A stretch of DNA of 32,214 bases from Spirochaetales bacterium (GTDB lineage Bacteria > Spirochaetota > Spirochaetia > Sphaerochaetales > Sphaerochaetaceae), in assembly GCA_012728215.1 (NCBI GenBank), contig JAAYFO010000085.1, forward strand, positions 1 through 32,214, given 5' to 3'. Positions within the stretch are counted from its first letter, which is position 1. Each line of letters opens with the position of its first letter. Positions 26,501 to 32,214 of this stretch are shown here, one piece after another. Below the pieces are notes generated by a model, which saw only the letters and a list, made by a program, of their open reading frames with translations, searched no databases and was not told the DNA's origin. Both the position numbers and the translations under genes were made by a program.

Positions 26501-26811
26501 TGATCGTACGGGTCCACGCTGTCATCATATTTAACAGTGATCCAGCTGAATGAATTCTGGTTGTTGGACGATATGCTCTTGAAGTTCGGCAGAGTGACGA
26601 AATTATCTTCAAGTATCTTGGTCACATCCCTTTCCACATCCTCTGCCACTGCACCAGGGTATATGGTAATCACTTCTATGCTTGGAAGTGACATGTCAGA
26701 GATGAATTCGATGTTTATTCCAACAAGGCAGTATACGCCGAAGGCTACCAGGGAAATCATGATCATGGCGATCACGACTGGATGCTTTACTGCAAAATGT
26801 GAGACTTTCAT
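23578..26811 (-). CDS. RND-family efflux transporter, AcrB/HAE1-like
   Basis: Inner-membrane proton-driven pump with two pseudo-repeats, each with a porter domain, and about 12 helices; 1,077 residues is normal. The proton-relay segment in helix 4 reads GIVVALGMIVDGSIVMLEQ, so D401 is present but the following residue is G402 where AcrB has a second Asp. Such single-Asp forms occur in other HAE1 members. The first helix carries PVVIAMIMISLVAFG and the later half shows the matching GVVVNNAIILIDYMN. The gene overlaps the membrane-fusion gene by four bases. Substrate is unknown: a drug, lipid or metabolite. Confidence 0.93.
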   Translation of the reverse strand: MKVSHFAVKHPVVIAMIMISLVAFGVYCLVGINIEFISDMSLPSIEVITIYPGAVAEDVERDVTKILEDNFVTLPNFKSISSNNQNSFSWITVKYDDSVDPYDQLAEIRYRIDQLMSDLPENLQGKPIAMVGGATMLPIFEFSVSGGEDLGRITTYLNDEVVPRLTKINGVSDISILGGQELEVSVKLRLDDLQSKGISVMSVYQLLNYSNVYVPLGESTYEKKNVTFNYDGRLDSIEEIGDLTVGMGSDNVIVKLRDVADITYEYPEEDAKTFSQGKQLIVMQISKRLSGNTMSIAREVKQVLKDIERDTNGALKCEIISDDSRSITTSLSTVIESGVLGVIMAIIVIFLFLSDARATIIIGLSIPLSVLFSFLGMKVLGMSINLISVSGIVVALGMIVDGSIVMLEQVFRNFENNKLNAIDGIIRGSDEVGASILASGLTTIVVFIPMIFLKGIVGMIIKDFAVTLVVCLFASLLVAIIFVPFLLRLFYGRKKPADHKKSLFLRGYAKVENGYRRGIAWCLEERKFVIIVPVVLLILSFLLATMLGYSFIPSIDTGDFYASFEFPTGYSGSMTEQKMIEAERIIRREVPEIETMAVYSGQSSDIGNVGADAMRLGYAHVVLNPSDQRTRKVQQIIIELQEVLSREMVDCTVEVKNGGFDHLLAFVSEGGGYQLSLVGTDVNELYQTALKIEARLKTIPSVVTTAVDTNFDSVNVTLDMSQQYLNSLGITSYEAGIVSRILFSGLDAGKMTDSNNERYSIKLSSDAASQPLTEDLLSKLAIKSSAGDSISFAGLGEFKVENTINSIRHKDRLKAVSVSATLVNDDTSEVNDAMNKYLQENPLPDGISSQDAGTMKLITDSLGQMITITAIAVFLVYAVMVVQFERFKQPFIIMMSVPFAIIGVIIGLLVFGSNLNLMSVVAIISLAGVVVNNAIILIDYMNLLRERKRAAKLNGVDEDIVDTPDCEVTHEAGFGVLMDEVEEIRILKESVTEGGSSRLRPILMTTLTTMFGVFPMALAIGPGAELYAPVGQAIFGGLFASTLVTLFLVPVVYYSFERKIIKKKSRKNGGSEDEEIK

Positions 26812-27854
26812 TCAACAACCCTCACAGTCTGTCCATCGAACACGGTTCCTTGTCCATCAACCACGAAGTGCGCCGAGGAGTATTTGTCTGGAACCATGAA
26901 ATTCTCATTGTCCTTGGCTTCAGGCACAAAGTCGACCATCTGCACCTTCTCGCTTCCCCGATCATAGATGTACATTGTTCCATCGGTGTTCATCACAGAG
27001 AGGGACATCACAGGTACATTCTCCAGTGTCAGGTAATCAATCTGGACAGTGACGAACATTCCAGGGCGGAAGTTGTCAAGGTCTCCATCGAGTTTCAGTT
27101 CCAAAACGAATGTCTTGGATTGAGGATTGATGAACGGAGAGAGGGAATTCACGGTGGTGCTTATGCTGTCTGAACCATGAAAGACCGTCGCCTTGATAGA
27201 ATCGGAGTTCTGGTTTATCAAGGTATAGTACTTCTCCGGTATTGCCACTCGAACGACCATTTTCGAAAGGTCGGCTATGGCACAAAGAAGATTGCCCTGG
27301 GCGGCTATGCTTCCCTTGGCGGAATCCGTGGTGAGAATTGTTCCTGATACTGGGGCCTTCACTGTGGCGTACCCTATCTGAACTTCAGCCAGATCCATCT
27401 GTGCCTTGTAGGCATCACGCTGCGCCGTGATTTCATCAAGGTTCTGCTGGGATGCGGCTTTCAACGAGACTAGATTGCTTATTCGATCAAAGCTGGACTG
27501 TGCTGCCAGATATGCAGCCTTGGCCTGATCGTACTGAAGCTGATAAGGCTTCTTGTCTATCTCAACAAGCACCTGATCCTTTGTCACTTCCATCCCCTGC
27601 TCAGGGAAGTATTCGATGATGGTGCCGTTGACGAACGGAACGACTGGAATCATTGACTCCGCTTCCACGTATGCATTGAACTTGAGACTCTGGACTATCT
27701 GTCCGTCGTGAGGGGCTTCTACTCTGACTGATGGGACAGGAGCTGTATATGTCACTGGTTCCTTATTCATTATGAACCAGAGCACCAGGGCTGCAAGGGC
27801 AGCCGTCAACACAAACAACAGGACGAACCTAAGAACCTTGAACCGCTTTCCCAT
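26808..27854 (-). CDS. Efflux RND periplasmic adaptor (membrane fusion protein)
   Basis: Membrane-anchored adaptor linking the RND pump to the TolC-like channel. The 348-residue protein has an N-terminal helix (VLRFVLLFVLTAALAALVLW), a lipoyl/biotinyl-like half (NGTIIEYFPEQGMEV..QVLVEID), an alpha-helical hairpin, the matching lipoyl half (ATVKAPVSGTIL) and a beta-barrel (FRPGMFVTVQID). The start at 27854 is chosen because GGGG lies about 8 bases upstream; ATGs at 27860 and 27920 are alternatives. It is first gene of the operon, whose next gene starts on its stop codon (ATGA). Confidence 0.9.
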   Translation of the reverse strand: MGKRFKVLRFVLLFVLTAALAALVLWFIMNKEPVTYTAPVPSVRVEAPHDGQIVQSLKFNAYVEAESMIPVVPFVNGTIIEYFPEQGMEVTKDQVLVEIDKKPYQLQYDQAKAAYLAAQSSFDRISNLVSLKAASQQNLDEITAQRDAYKAQMDLAEVQIGYATVKAPVSGTILTTDSAKGSIAAQGNLLCAIADLSKMVVRVAIPEKYYTLINQNSDSIKATVFHGSDSISTTVNSLSPFINPQSKTFVLELKLDGDLDNFRPGMFVTVQIDYLTLENVPVMSLSVMNTDGTMYIYDRGSEKVQMVDFVPEAKDNENFMVPDKYSSAHFVVDGQGTVFDGQTVRVVE

Positions 27855-27919
27855 CAGCATACCCCCAATCGCCAAGCAAATTATGATGCTTAAATTAAAC
27901 ATTTCACTATGCAGAAACA

Positions 27920-27928
27920 AGTATAGCA
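27920..27928 (-). promoter_or_regulatory. Extended -10 promoter of the efflux operon
   Basis: TGC-TATACT (minus strand) gives an extended -10 with a leader of about 60 bases; no good -35 box is present. A dyad TTTTCT-6-AGAAAA (27930-27947) lies directly upstream and could bind a regulator. The gap 27948-28053 is A/T-rich and shows no gene. Confidence 0.45.
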
Positions 27929-28053
27929 GTTTTCTTTTTTGAGAAAAGCATTAAAAAGAACAAATTCATAATTTTTTTCAAAATATGTCGTATTTTGGAC
28001 AATTTGTTTGTTATTTCCGTCTTTTGAATAAACTCAATTTCAACTAAAACATC

Positions 28054-28082
28054 TTGATATTCAAGACTGTTTCCTTTATCAT
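28054..28082 (+). promoter_or_regulatory. Promoter of tRNA-Leu
   Basis: TTGATA (28054-28059), a 17-base spacer and TATCAT (28077-28082) are followed by the tRNA 12 bases downstream. Confidence 0.6.
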
Positions 28083-28094
28083 GGCTTTTGTCCT

Positions 28095-28178
28095 GCCCGG
28101 GTGGCGGAATTGGTAGACGCACTAGGTTCAGGTCCTAGCGGGGTCAAACCTGTGCAAGTTCGAGTCTTGTTCCGGGCA
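28095..28178 (+). tRNA. tRNA-Leu (anticodon CAG)
   Basis: An 84-base cloverleaf without encoded CCA. The 7-base acceptor GCCCGGG pairs with TCCGGGC (one G-T). The D-loop has the class II form TTGGTAGACGC. The anticodon stem CTAGG/CCTAG surrounds loop TTCAGGT. A long variable arm and a T-arm with TTCGAGT follow. The long variable arm and CAG anticodon give leucine, reading CUG codons. A terminator follows 10 bases later. The tRNA opens an accessory region that also contains a degenerate copy of itself at 31728-31796. Confidence 0.97.
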
Positions 28179-28187
28179 AGTTTTTGG

Positions 28188-28226
28188 AAAGCTAAGTTGT
28201 CGAAAATCTGCAACTTAGCTTTTTTT
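28188..28226 (+). terminator. Rho-independent terminator after tRNA-Leu
   Basis: A 12-base perfect stem (AAAGCTAAGTTG / CAACTTAGCTTT) with an 11-base loop runs into seven T residues. It ends the tRNA-Leu transcript. Confidence 0.9.
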
Positions 28227-28252
28227 GTCCGCACTCCCGTCCTTATTGACGA

Positions 28253-28546
28253 TTATCCCATTATGCTATTCTTTAACTCAATGAAGGACTTAGTGCTTTC
28301 ACTGCCAAGGGAAAGACTGGAAACAATCTTTCCTTTTTTGATTTCAAACAGAAAGCGATTGTCCCCTGATGCCACAAAGACAATCTTTATTTCAACCCAA
28401 ATACCATCAGCATTGCCTTGCCTGACCTTCAGCTTTTCAGGAATAAGCAAAACAGAGAAGCCCATATCCAAGAGTCTTCTTGCTGAAGCAACGAAATATT
28501 GACCTCCTGTTTGGGCTGTGCGATATTTGCATTGGAGGACGTGTTT
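28253..28546 (-). pseudogene. C-terminal toxin-like fragment, out of frame with the upstream gene
   Basis: An open frame without a good start that reads ...GGQYFVASARRLLDMGF..., then a VEIK segment, and ends ELKNSIMG. The pattern 'A..LL..GF.V.L.PE...ADG..VEIK' resembles nuclease tails such as CdiA_C-type toxin domains, but I am not certain of the family. It overlaps the end of the RelA/SpoT-like frame by about 120 bases in another frame, so a frameshift near 28490-28550 probably separated it from that protein. A TTG at 28471 could start a 72-residue product, though that would be only a fragment. Confidence 0.45.
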
Positions 28547-29718
28547 TCAATGTCAGTCAAGTATTTCGATATCTGCGATGTCCCATTCAAGAGAGATTCC
28601 GATACAGGAGAAGTCTGGGTCGTCAAGGAATCCAATGGCGTGATATATGAATCAAAGCCTTCAGAAAAAGAAGCAGCAATGTTCGGCCGCAATTGGTTTG
28701 ACAGCTCCGTTATCTCCAAAGAGACTGCCGAACGCTTGGCCAAGGATCCTTCGATATCATACTGACCATCCTGAATTTCCTTTGAATGGCTGTAAGCGTC
28801 AGAAGACCACTCGGCCAAAGCAGCCTTCAATTTACTGATGGCATCCATCAATGGTGCACCAAACAGTTTTGTATATCTGGATTCATTCTTTAGCTTCAGA
28901 TATTTCTCCAGCTTTCTACCTTCATTGTAAATGGCATGGCAGAGCTTTTCTTTCATCCAGTATATGTCTTTCTGGATTATCTGGACTTCTCCGATGAATC
29001 CGTTGCTCATCCTTGCAGAGAGCTTGTAATCCTTGTATCCATAATCTGACGCAAAGTCTTTCTGATTGGCAGAAGTTCTCTTGTACTTTGTGTTGACAAT
29101 CCTCCTGGCCTCTGCAATCTGGTCAACTGTATCGACGATAAGCATGGCTCCATTGAGATCCAAGACACTGCCCCAATCCCCGGCATAGTCCTCTCCAACT
29201 TTCACAGCAGCTCTTCCTTCCCATTTCAGATTCTCTCTCAGTGTGATCTTTTCAGCAGGAAGTCCAATTTCCTTTGCTAAGTTTTCAACAAAGCCCTGGA
29301 ACTCCGGCATGGATTCATTTCCAAGTTCATAAAGCTCTTTCTTTGATGCAATTCCCATTCTGACCGGTATCTTTCCATCATGATACAGTGCATCAACAAG
29401 CTCTTCATCCGTCTTGCTGGCAAACCTGCCCGCTTCTTCGGCTGCAAGCCTTGACGGATAGTCGCTTGGCTTGTGCTTGCCGTCTATTTCAATGCCGTTG
29501 TAATAGGCTGTTCCATCAATCTCCTCATAGCCATCCAAGCTTCTTGCATCTTCTGCTGTCAGCGGATCGGAATCCGAAGTCTGGTAATAAAAATTGTCAT
29601 TCAGAGACGAGAACTCTCCGCTGTTGCCGGTGGCGGGCTTGAAGACTATGTACTCCTGGCCAGTGCCTTCCCTCTGCGGATCGTAGTCACCGATCCTTTC
29701 ATCCTGTCTCTTGCAGTC
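28429..29718 (-). pseudogene. Mobile-element effector fragment: end of ADP-ribosyltransferase domain plus RelA/SpoT-like nucleotidyltransferase domain
   Basis: The frame is open from 29718 but has no convincing start; a TTG at 29538 would give 369 residues. The first ~60 codons (QEYIVFKPATGNSGEF..) look like the end of a polyvalent-protein ADP-ribosyltransferase whose main part lies upstream in another frame. In numbering from 29538, residues ~80-210 resemble a RelA/SpoT synthetase: the metal-binding D127 in SVLDLNGAMLIVDT, GYKDYK at 167-172 in place of the usual GY..H, the catalytic-type E184 in GEVQIIQK, and H201 near HAIYNEGR. This domain type occurs in toxins that make (p)ppGpp or (p)ppApp or modify tRNA. 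A linker and frame disruption follow at the C-terminus. Probably decayed; residual activity is uncertain. Confidence 0.6.
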
Positions 29719-30605
29719 TCATTTGAAGCAGAATGCGGAATTGGATTCAGGAAGCTCGCGTAGTAATTCCTTATCATCGAACCTTTGTCATGGAAGAACC
29801 TCTCATAGCTATAACGCAGCTCTTGGAAGAAAGCATCATTCTGCAATTCGGAATCATCCATGTCATTCCACTCTTCCATCTTGCGAGCGATCATCACTTT
29901 AAGGTCTGCAACAGATTCCTCGTCAATGAATAAAGGCTTTCTGATGTCGAGGAAAACTGAATAAGTTTCTCCATTCGAATAATCAGCGGCGACCTTTTCT
30001 GAGGATGCAAAGTTATTTCCCTGCGGAGCAACGAATGCAGTCTTTGACGCACTGTCTCCCCTGTAAATCTTCTCAGGCTCGCCGTTCTCGTCCACGGCTT
30101 TTGAAACATTGTTGACAGAATTTAAAAGCTGCTGTATCTTCGGATCAAGACTCCAGTCGGTGGCGTTCGCTTGAGATTCGATCCCATTCGATGCCAGGTT
30201 TCCACTGGAGCTTTTTATTTCGATTGCTTCCACACTGTATATTCTGTTTCCGTTTCCTTGAAATTCATGTACAGTCAGTTTTGCAATAAAGTTTGACGTT
30301 CTGTGAAGGTCAGCAATGTAGATATCCGTCATCTCATCAAGAAACAGACTGCAAACCACACGCTGAAACTCTTTTACATTCTGTATTTCGTCCATAAACA
30401 CATATGTCATCTTGCCCTTGCACAGGTGCGATTTGATGAAAACATGAAGATTCTCAGGCTCAAGCAATTCCCTGATATCACCTTGATGATATGCTTGTCC
30501 TTGTAGTCTTCCAGGTTTGAAATGTATCGTGTTCTGATTGCTTGCTTCATAATATGGATTGCAACTAGACAGCTTCTTGCAGAAGCCAAACTTGAGCTTG
30601 AACAA
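29646..30605 (-). pseudogene. Chimeric remnant: ATPase piece, MuF-C-like segment and ADP-ribosyltransferase (ART-PolyVal-like) domain
   Basis: Numbering from 30605. Residues 48-98 belong to a broken AAA_14-type ATPase (see overlapping entry). Residues ~102-132 (NFIAKLTVHEFQGNG..IYSVEAIEIK) resemble the phage MuF C-terminal region. Residues ~168-290 start with VSKAVDENGEPEKIYRGD and continue through FASSEKVAADYS and SVFLDIRKPLFI; this is the layout of ADP-ribosyltransferases in phage and conjugative 'polyvalent' proteins, which usually read VVDENGEPLVVYHG. The last ~25 residues (RDRMKGSVTT..) are not family-like, and the expected continuation appears in another frame from 29718. So a frameshift near 29700-29730 split the gene. 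I interpret the locus as a dead or dying effector from a prophage or integrative element. Confidence 0.6.
30312..30550 (-). pseudogene. Remnant of AAA_14/DUF4143-type ATPase
   Basis: Two pieces in different frames. The ATG at 30550 opens MKQAIRTRYISNLEDYKDKH followed by IIKVISG, like the stretch before the Walker A of AAA_14 proteins (..KDK.LIKV.TGIRRCGKST). The Walker A itself is missing. From about 30461 a second frame gives ENLHVFIKSHL, then GKMTYVFMDEIQNVKEFQRV with a Walker B (MDEIQ) and SLF..DIYI. This matches the Walker B half of the same family and indicates an internal deletion plus frameshift. The second piece now reads into the MuF/ART fragment. Confidence 0.5.
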
Positions 30606-30626
30606 TCCATTAAAATCATATATCTT
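30598..30626 (+). promoter_or_regulatory. Promoter of the fic gene
   Basis: TTGAAC (30598-30603), a 17-base spacer and TATCTT (30621-30626) precede a GGAGG at 30642. It is divergent from the decayed ATPase/effector fragments. Confidence 0.55.
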
Positions 30627-30654
30627 TTAAGCGATTGACATGGAGGCTAAGGGC

Positions 30655-31701
30655 ATGAGAGGATTCAACTATTCAAAACTCAATAATCAGAAATGGGACT
30701 CGGAGATGCTTTCCCTCATAGCCACCATCAGCAAAGCAGCAGGCAGGCAGGAGCAATACATGAAGCAACGTCCAGATGAGCTGGATAAGCTTGTGGAGGT
30801 TGCAAAGATCCAGAGTACTGAGTCTTCAAATGCCATTGAAGGCATTGCGACCACAGGCGTCCGCCTCCGGCAGATTGTAGAGGAGAAGACCACACCGCGC
30901 AGCCGCAGCGAGCAGGAGATTGCCGGATACAGGGACGTGCTCTCCATCATCCATGAAAGTTACAATGCGATTTCCATCTCCAGAAACTATATTCTCCAGC
31001 TGCACAAGATACTGTGCAGCCATACCGATACATCGATGGGAGGAAGAATAAAGGACGTACAGAACTACATCGCTGCAGTATATCCAGATGGGACTGCAAA
31101 AACGCTCTTCACGCCACTTGCCCCATACGAGATAGAAGAAGCACTGGATATAATCTGCGAGGAGTACAACCGTGTGGTGGGAAATCATGAAGTGGAGCCT
31201 CTTATTGCAATCCCGGTTTTCATACATGATTTTCTCTGCATACACCCGTTTTCTGATGGAAACGGCAGAATGAGCCGTCTGCTTACCACTTTGCTCCTCT
31301 ATCGTTCAGGCTTCAAGGTAGGCAAGTACATCTCGCTGGAAGCCAAGATTGCAAAGCACAAGGATCTGTATTATGTAGCACTTCAGCAGTCACAGATCGG
31401 CTGGCATGAAGGCAATGAGGATAAGCTTCCCTTCATCAAGTACCTTCTCGGAACAATTGTGTCTGCATGCAATGACTTCGACGAAAGGTTCTCCCTTGTG
31501 GAGACAAAGCTTCCAGCTGTCGAGATGGTGAGAAAAGCGGTGCATTGCAAAATTGGAAGATTCGCAAAACAGGATATACGTGATCTCTGCCCCTGCCTGA
31601 GCATCAGTTCAGTAGAAGGCGCCCTGAGAAAGATGGTTGCAAGCGGCGAACTGACAAGAGGCGGTGCAGCTAAGGCCACTTGGTATTCCAGACAGGATTA
31701 G
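30655..31701 (+). CDS. Fic-family protein (class II, probable AMP-transferase)
   Basis: The Fic domain transfers AMP, or another nucleotide part, to protein side chains. From the ATG at 30655 (348 residues) the active loop HPFSDGNGRMSR begins at H197 and is fully conserved, so catalysis is expected. An N-terminal inhibitory motif SNAIEG (S58-E62), which blocks ATP binding, marks class II Fic proteins that carry their own inhibitor. A Fic_N-like region precedes the Fic fold, and the last ~70 residues look like a winged-helix (IRDLCPCLSISSVEGALRKM). GGAGG eight bases upstream favours 30655 over the ATG at 30640. It appears intact, unlike its neighbours, and could be a self-regulated modifier or a toxin/defence gene. 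Targets are unknown. Confidence 0.9.
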   Translation: MRGFNYSKLNNQKWDSEMLSLIATISKAAGRQEQYMKQRPDELDKLVEVAKIQSTESSNAIEGIATTGVRLRQIVEEKTTPRSRSEQEIAGYRDVLSIIHESYNAISISRNYILQLHKILCSHTDTSMGGRIKDVQNYIAAVYPDGTAKTLFTPLAPYEIEEALDIICEEYNRVVGNHEVEPLIAIPVFIHDFLCIHPFSDGNGRMSRLLTTLLLYRSGFKVGKYISLEAKIAKHKDLYYVALQQSQIGWHEGNEDKLPFIKYLLGTIVSACNDFDERFSLVETKLPAVEMVRKAVHCKIGRFAKQDIRDLCPCLSISSVEGALRKMVASGELTRGGAAKATWYSRQD

Positions 31702-31727
31702 CCGGCATTGCTATCTAATATCCATAT

Positions 31728-31796
31728 TGCAGAATAGCAAGACCCGCTGAATTCAGATTCCAGCGATGTCAATCCGTGCAATTTCAAGTCCTGTTC
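31728..31796 (+). pseudogene. Degenerate partial copy of tRNA-Leu(CAG)
   Basis: About 50 of 69 bases align to 28103-28172 of the intact tRNA-Leu with a single one-base gap. Conserved pieces include the anticodon loop TTCAG, GTCAA.CC-GTGCAA and TTC.AGTC.TGTTC. The T-stem no longer pairs and the 5' acceptor arm is missing, so it is not functional. Similarity may continue into the flank (AAGTTT..). It lies 27 bases after fic. The rest of 31702-31860 shows no gene. Confidence 0.7.
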
Positions 31797-31860
31797 TTAA
31801 AAAGTTTCCAAAAAGATTGACAATAACCTTGATATCCGAATCTGCACCGAGGTGATATAG

Positions 31861-32214
31861 TCATCTGGGTCATTACACAATCGACAGCTGATATACTTTG
31901 CAGAGTACAACTGGACTCCCTGGACAGAGAACAAGAATTTTACGCCTCCTCTCAAGTCTTTCATAGACCGCTGCACGGAGAGGGATTATGCGCACAGGCA
32001 CCTGACTTTTGAGGAGATGAACGAATCCGAGTTCATCAATTCGTATAAGCGGAAAGCCTGCAGGATGTGTGGATCCGACAAGAATGTCAAAGACAGGAAA
32101 TCGAGCGGCAAAATCGCCCGGTTCAAATACAACGCCTGCGGTAAACGCTTCACCGCCATCAATAACACTATCTTCGACAGCCATAAGATACCTATTTCCG
32201 AATGGATCGGGTTC
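31861..32214 (+). CDS. Transposase fragment with zinc-ribbon, IS1595-like (runs off right edge)
   Basis: The frame is open from 31861 to the window end. The first in-frame ATG is at 32017, but the preceding ~50 codons (LIYFAEYNWTPWTENKNF, SFIDRCTERDYAHRH) look coding, so the true start may be lost or non-standard. The visible product has a zinc-ribbon CRMCGSDKNV ... NACGKRFTAINNTIF followed by KIPISEWIGF, as in IS1595-type transposases. The third expected cysteine of the ribbon is a tyrosine (KYNAC for .YxCxxC), so the finger is probably damaged. The catalytic domain would lie outside the window. Inverted-repeat ends were not found. Confidence 0.6.

Noticed and set aside
31728..31796. A second functional tRNA-Leu
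   Set aside because: The T-stem does not pair and the acceptor 5' half is absent, so it can only be a remnant.
1..32214. CRISPR arrays or long tandem repeats
   Set aside because: No regularly spaced direct repeats were seen on reading the window; only short dyads and the tRNA duplication stand out.

Overview
The window looks like part of a spirochaete chromosome, probably a host-associated, anaerobic member of the Sphaerochaetaceae/Treponemataceae. This is inferred from protein style: a long serine hydroxymethyltransferase with a central insert, split glycine decarboxylase (GcvPA/GcvPB), many 'MKK...' exported proteins and relaxed lipoboxes, and a GPH-type sugar symporter. No taxonomic marker proves it. 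Nearly every gene from position 1 to 27.9 kb is on the minus strand in tightly packed operons (ATGA or TGATG overlaps are common). Only infA, a tRNA-Leu, fic and a transposase fragment are on the plus strand.

Region by region: (1) 1-4.9 kb holds an epimerase-type L-threonine 3-dehydrogenase cut by the left edge, behind a perfect-consensus promoter, and the housekeeping operon prfA-prmC-relA/spoT. (2) 4.95-7.5 kb holds a small sugar locus: RpiB-type isomerase, XRE-cupin regulator and GPH:cation symporter, with look-alike inverted repeats upstream of rpiB and of the regulator. (3) 7.56-10.9 kb is an uncharacterised four-gene operon: a HAD phosphatase fused to a degenerate cytidine-deaminase-like domain, a lipoprotein phospholipase-D-like enzyme and two small exported proteins. 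(4) 10.97-17.2 kb is a glycine/one-carbon operon, glyA-gcvH-gcvPA-gcvPB, ending in a dihydropyrimidinase-family amidohydrolase. gcvT and a glycine riboswitch are absent. (5) 17.2-19 kb has a vsr endonuclease without an adjacent cytosine methylase, infA with a strong promoter and bidirectional terminator, and an exported protein split by an in-frame TGA. (6) 19-27.9 kb is a long operon: membrane-fusion protein, RND pump, lipoprotein, TolC-like protein, cysteine desulfidase (CyuA family) and DnaQ-like exonuclease.

(7) 28.1-32.2 kb is an accessory region starting at a tRNA-Leu(CAG) and its terminator. It holds decayed pieces, in several reading frames, of a phage/mobile-element effector with MuF-C-like, ADP-ribosyltransferase (polyvalent-protein type) and RelA/SpoT-like nucleotidyltransferase domains, plus a remnant of an AAA_14-type ATPase. 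An apparently intact class II Fic protein follows, then a degenerate second copy of tRNA-Leu and the start of a zinc-ribbon transposase. The pair of tRNA-Leu sequences around the decayed effector genes suggests an old integration hot spot.

Threonine dehydrogenase makes the glycine precursor 2-amino-3-ketobutyrate, and GlyA and the glycine cleavage proteins interconvert glycine, serine and one-carbon units, so amino-acid catabolism is a theme of the window together with CyuA. All family assignments rest on motifs recognised by eye, without database searches.
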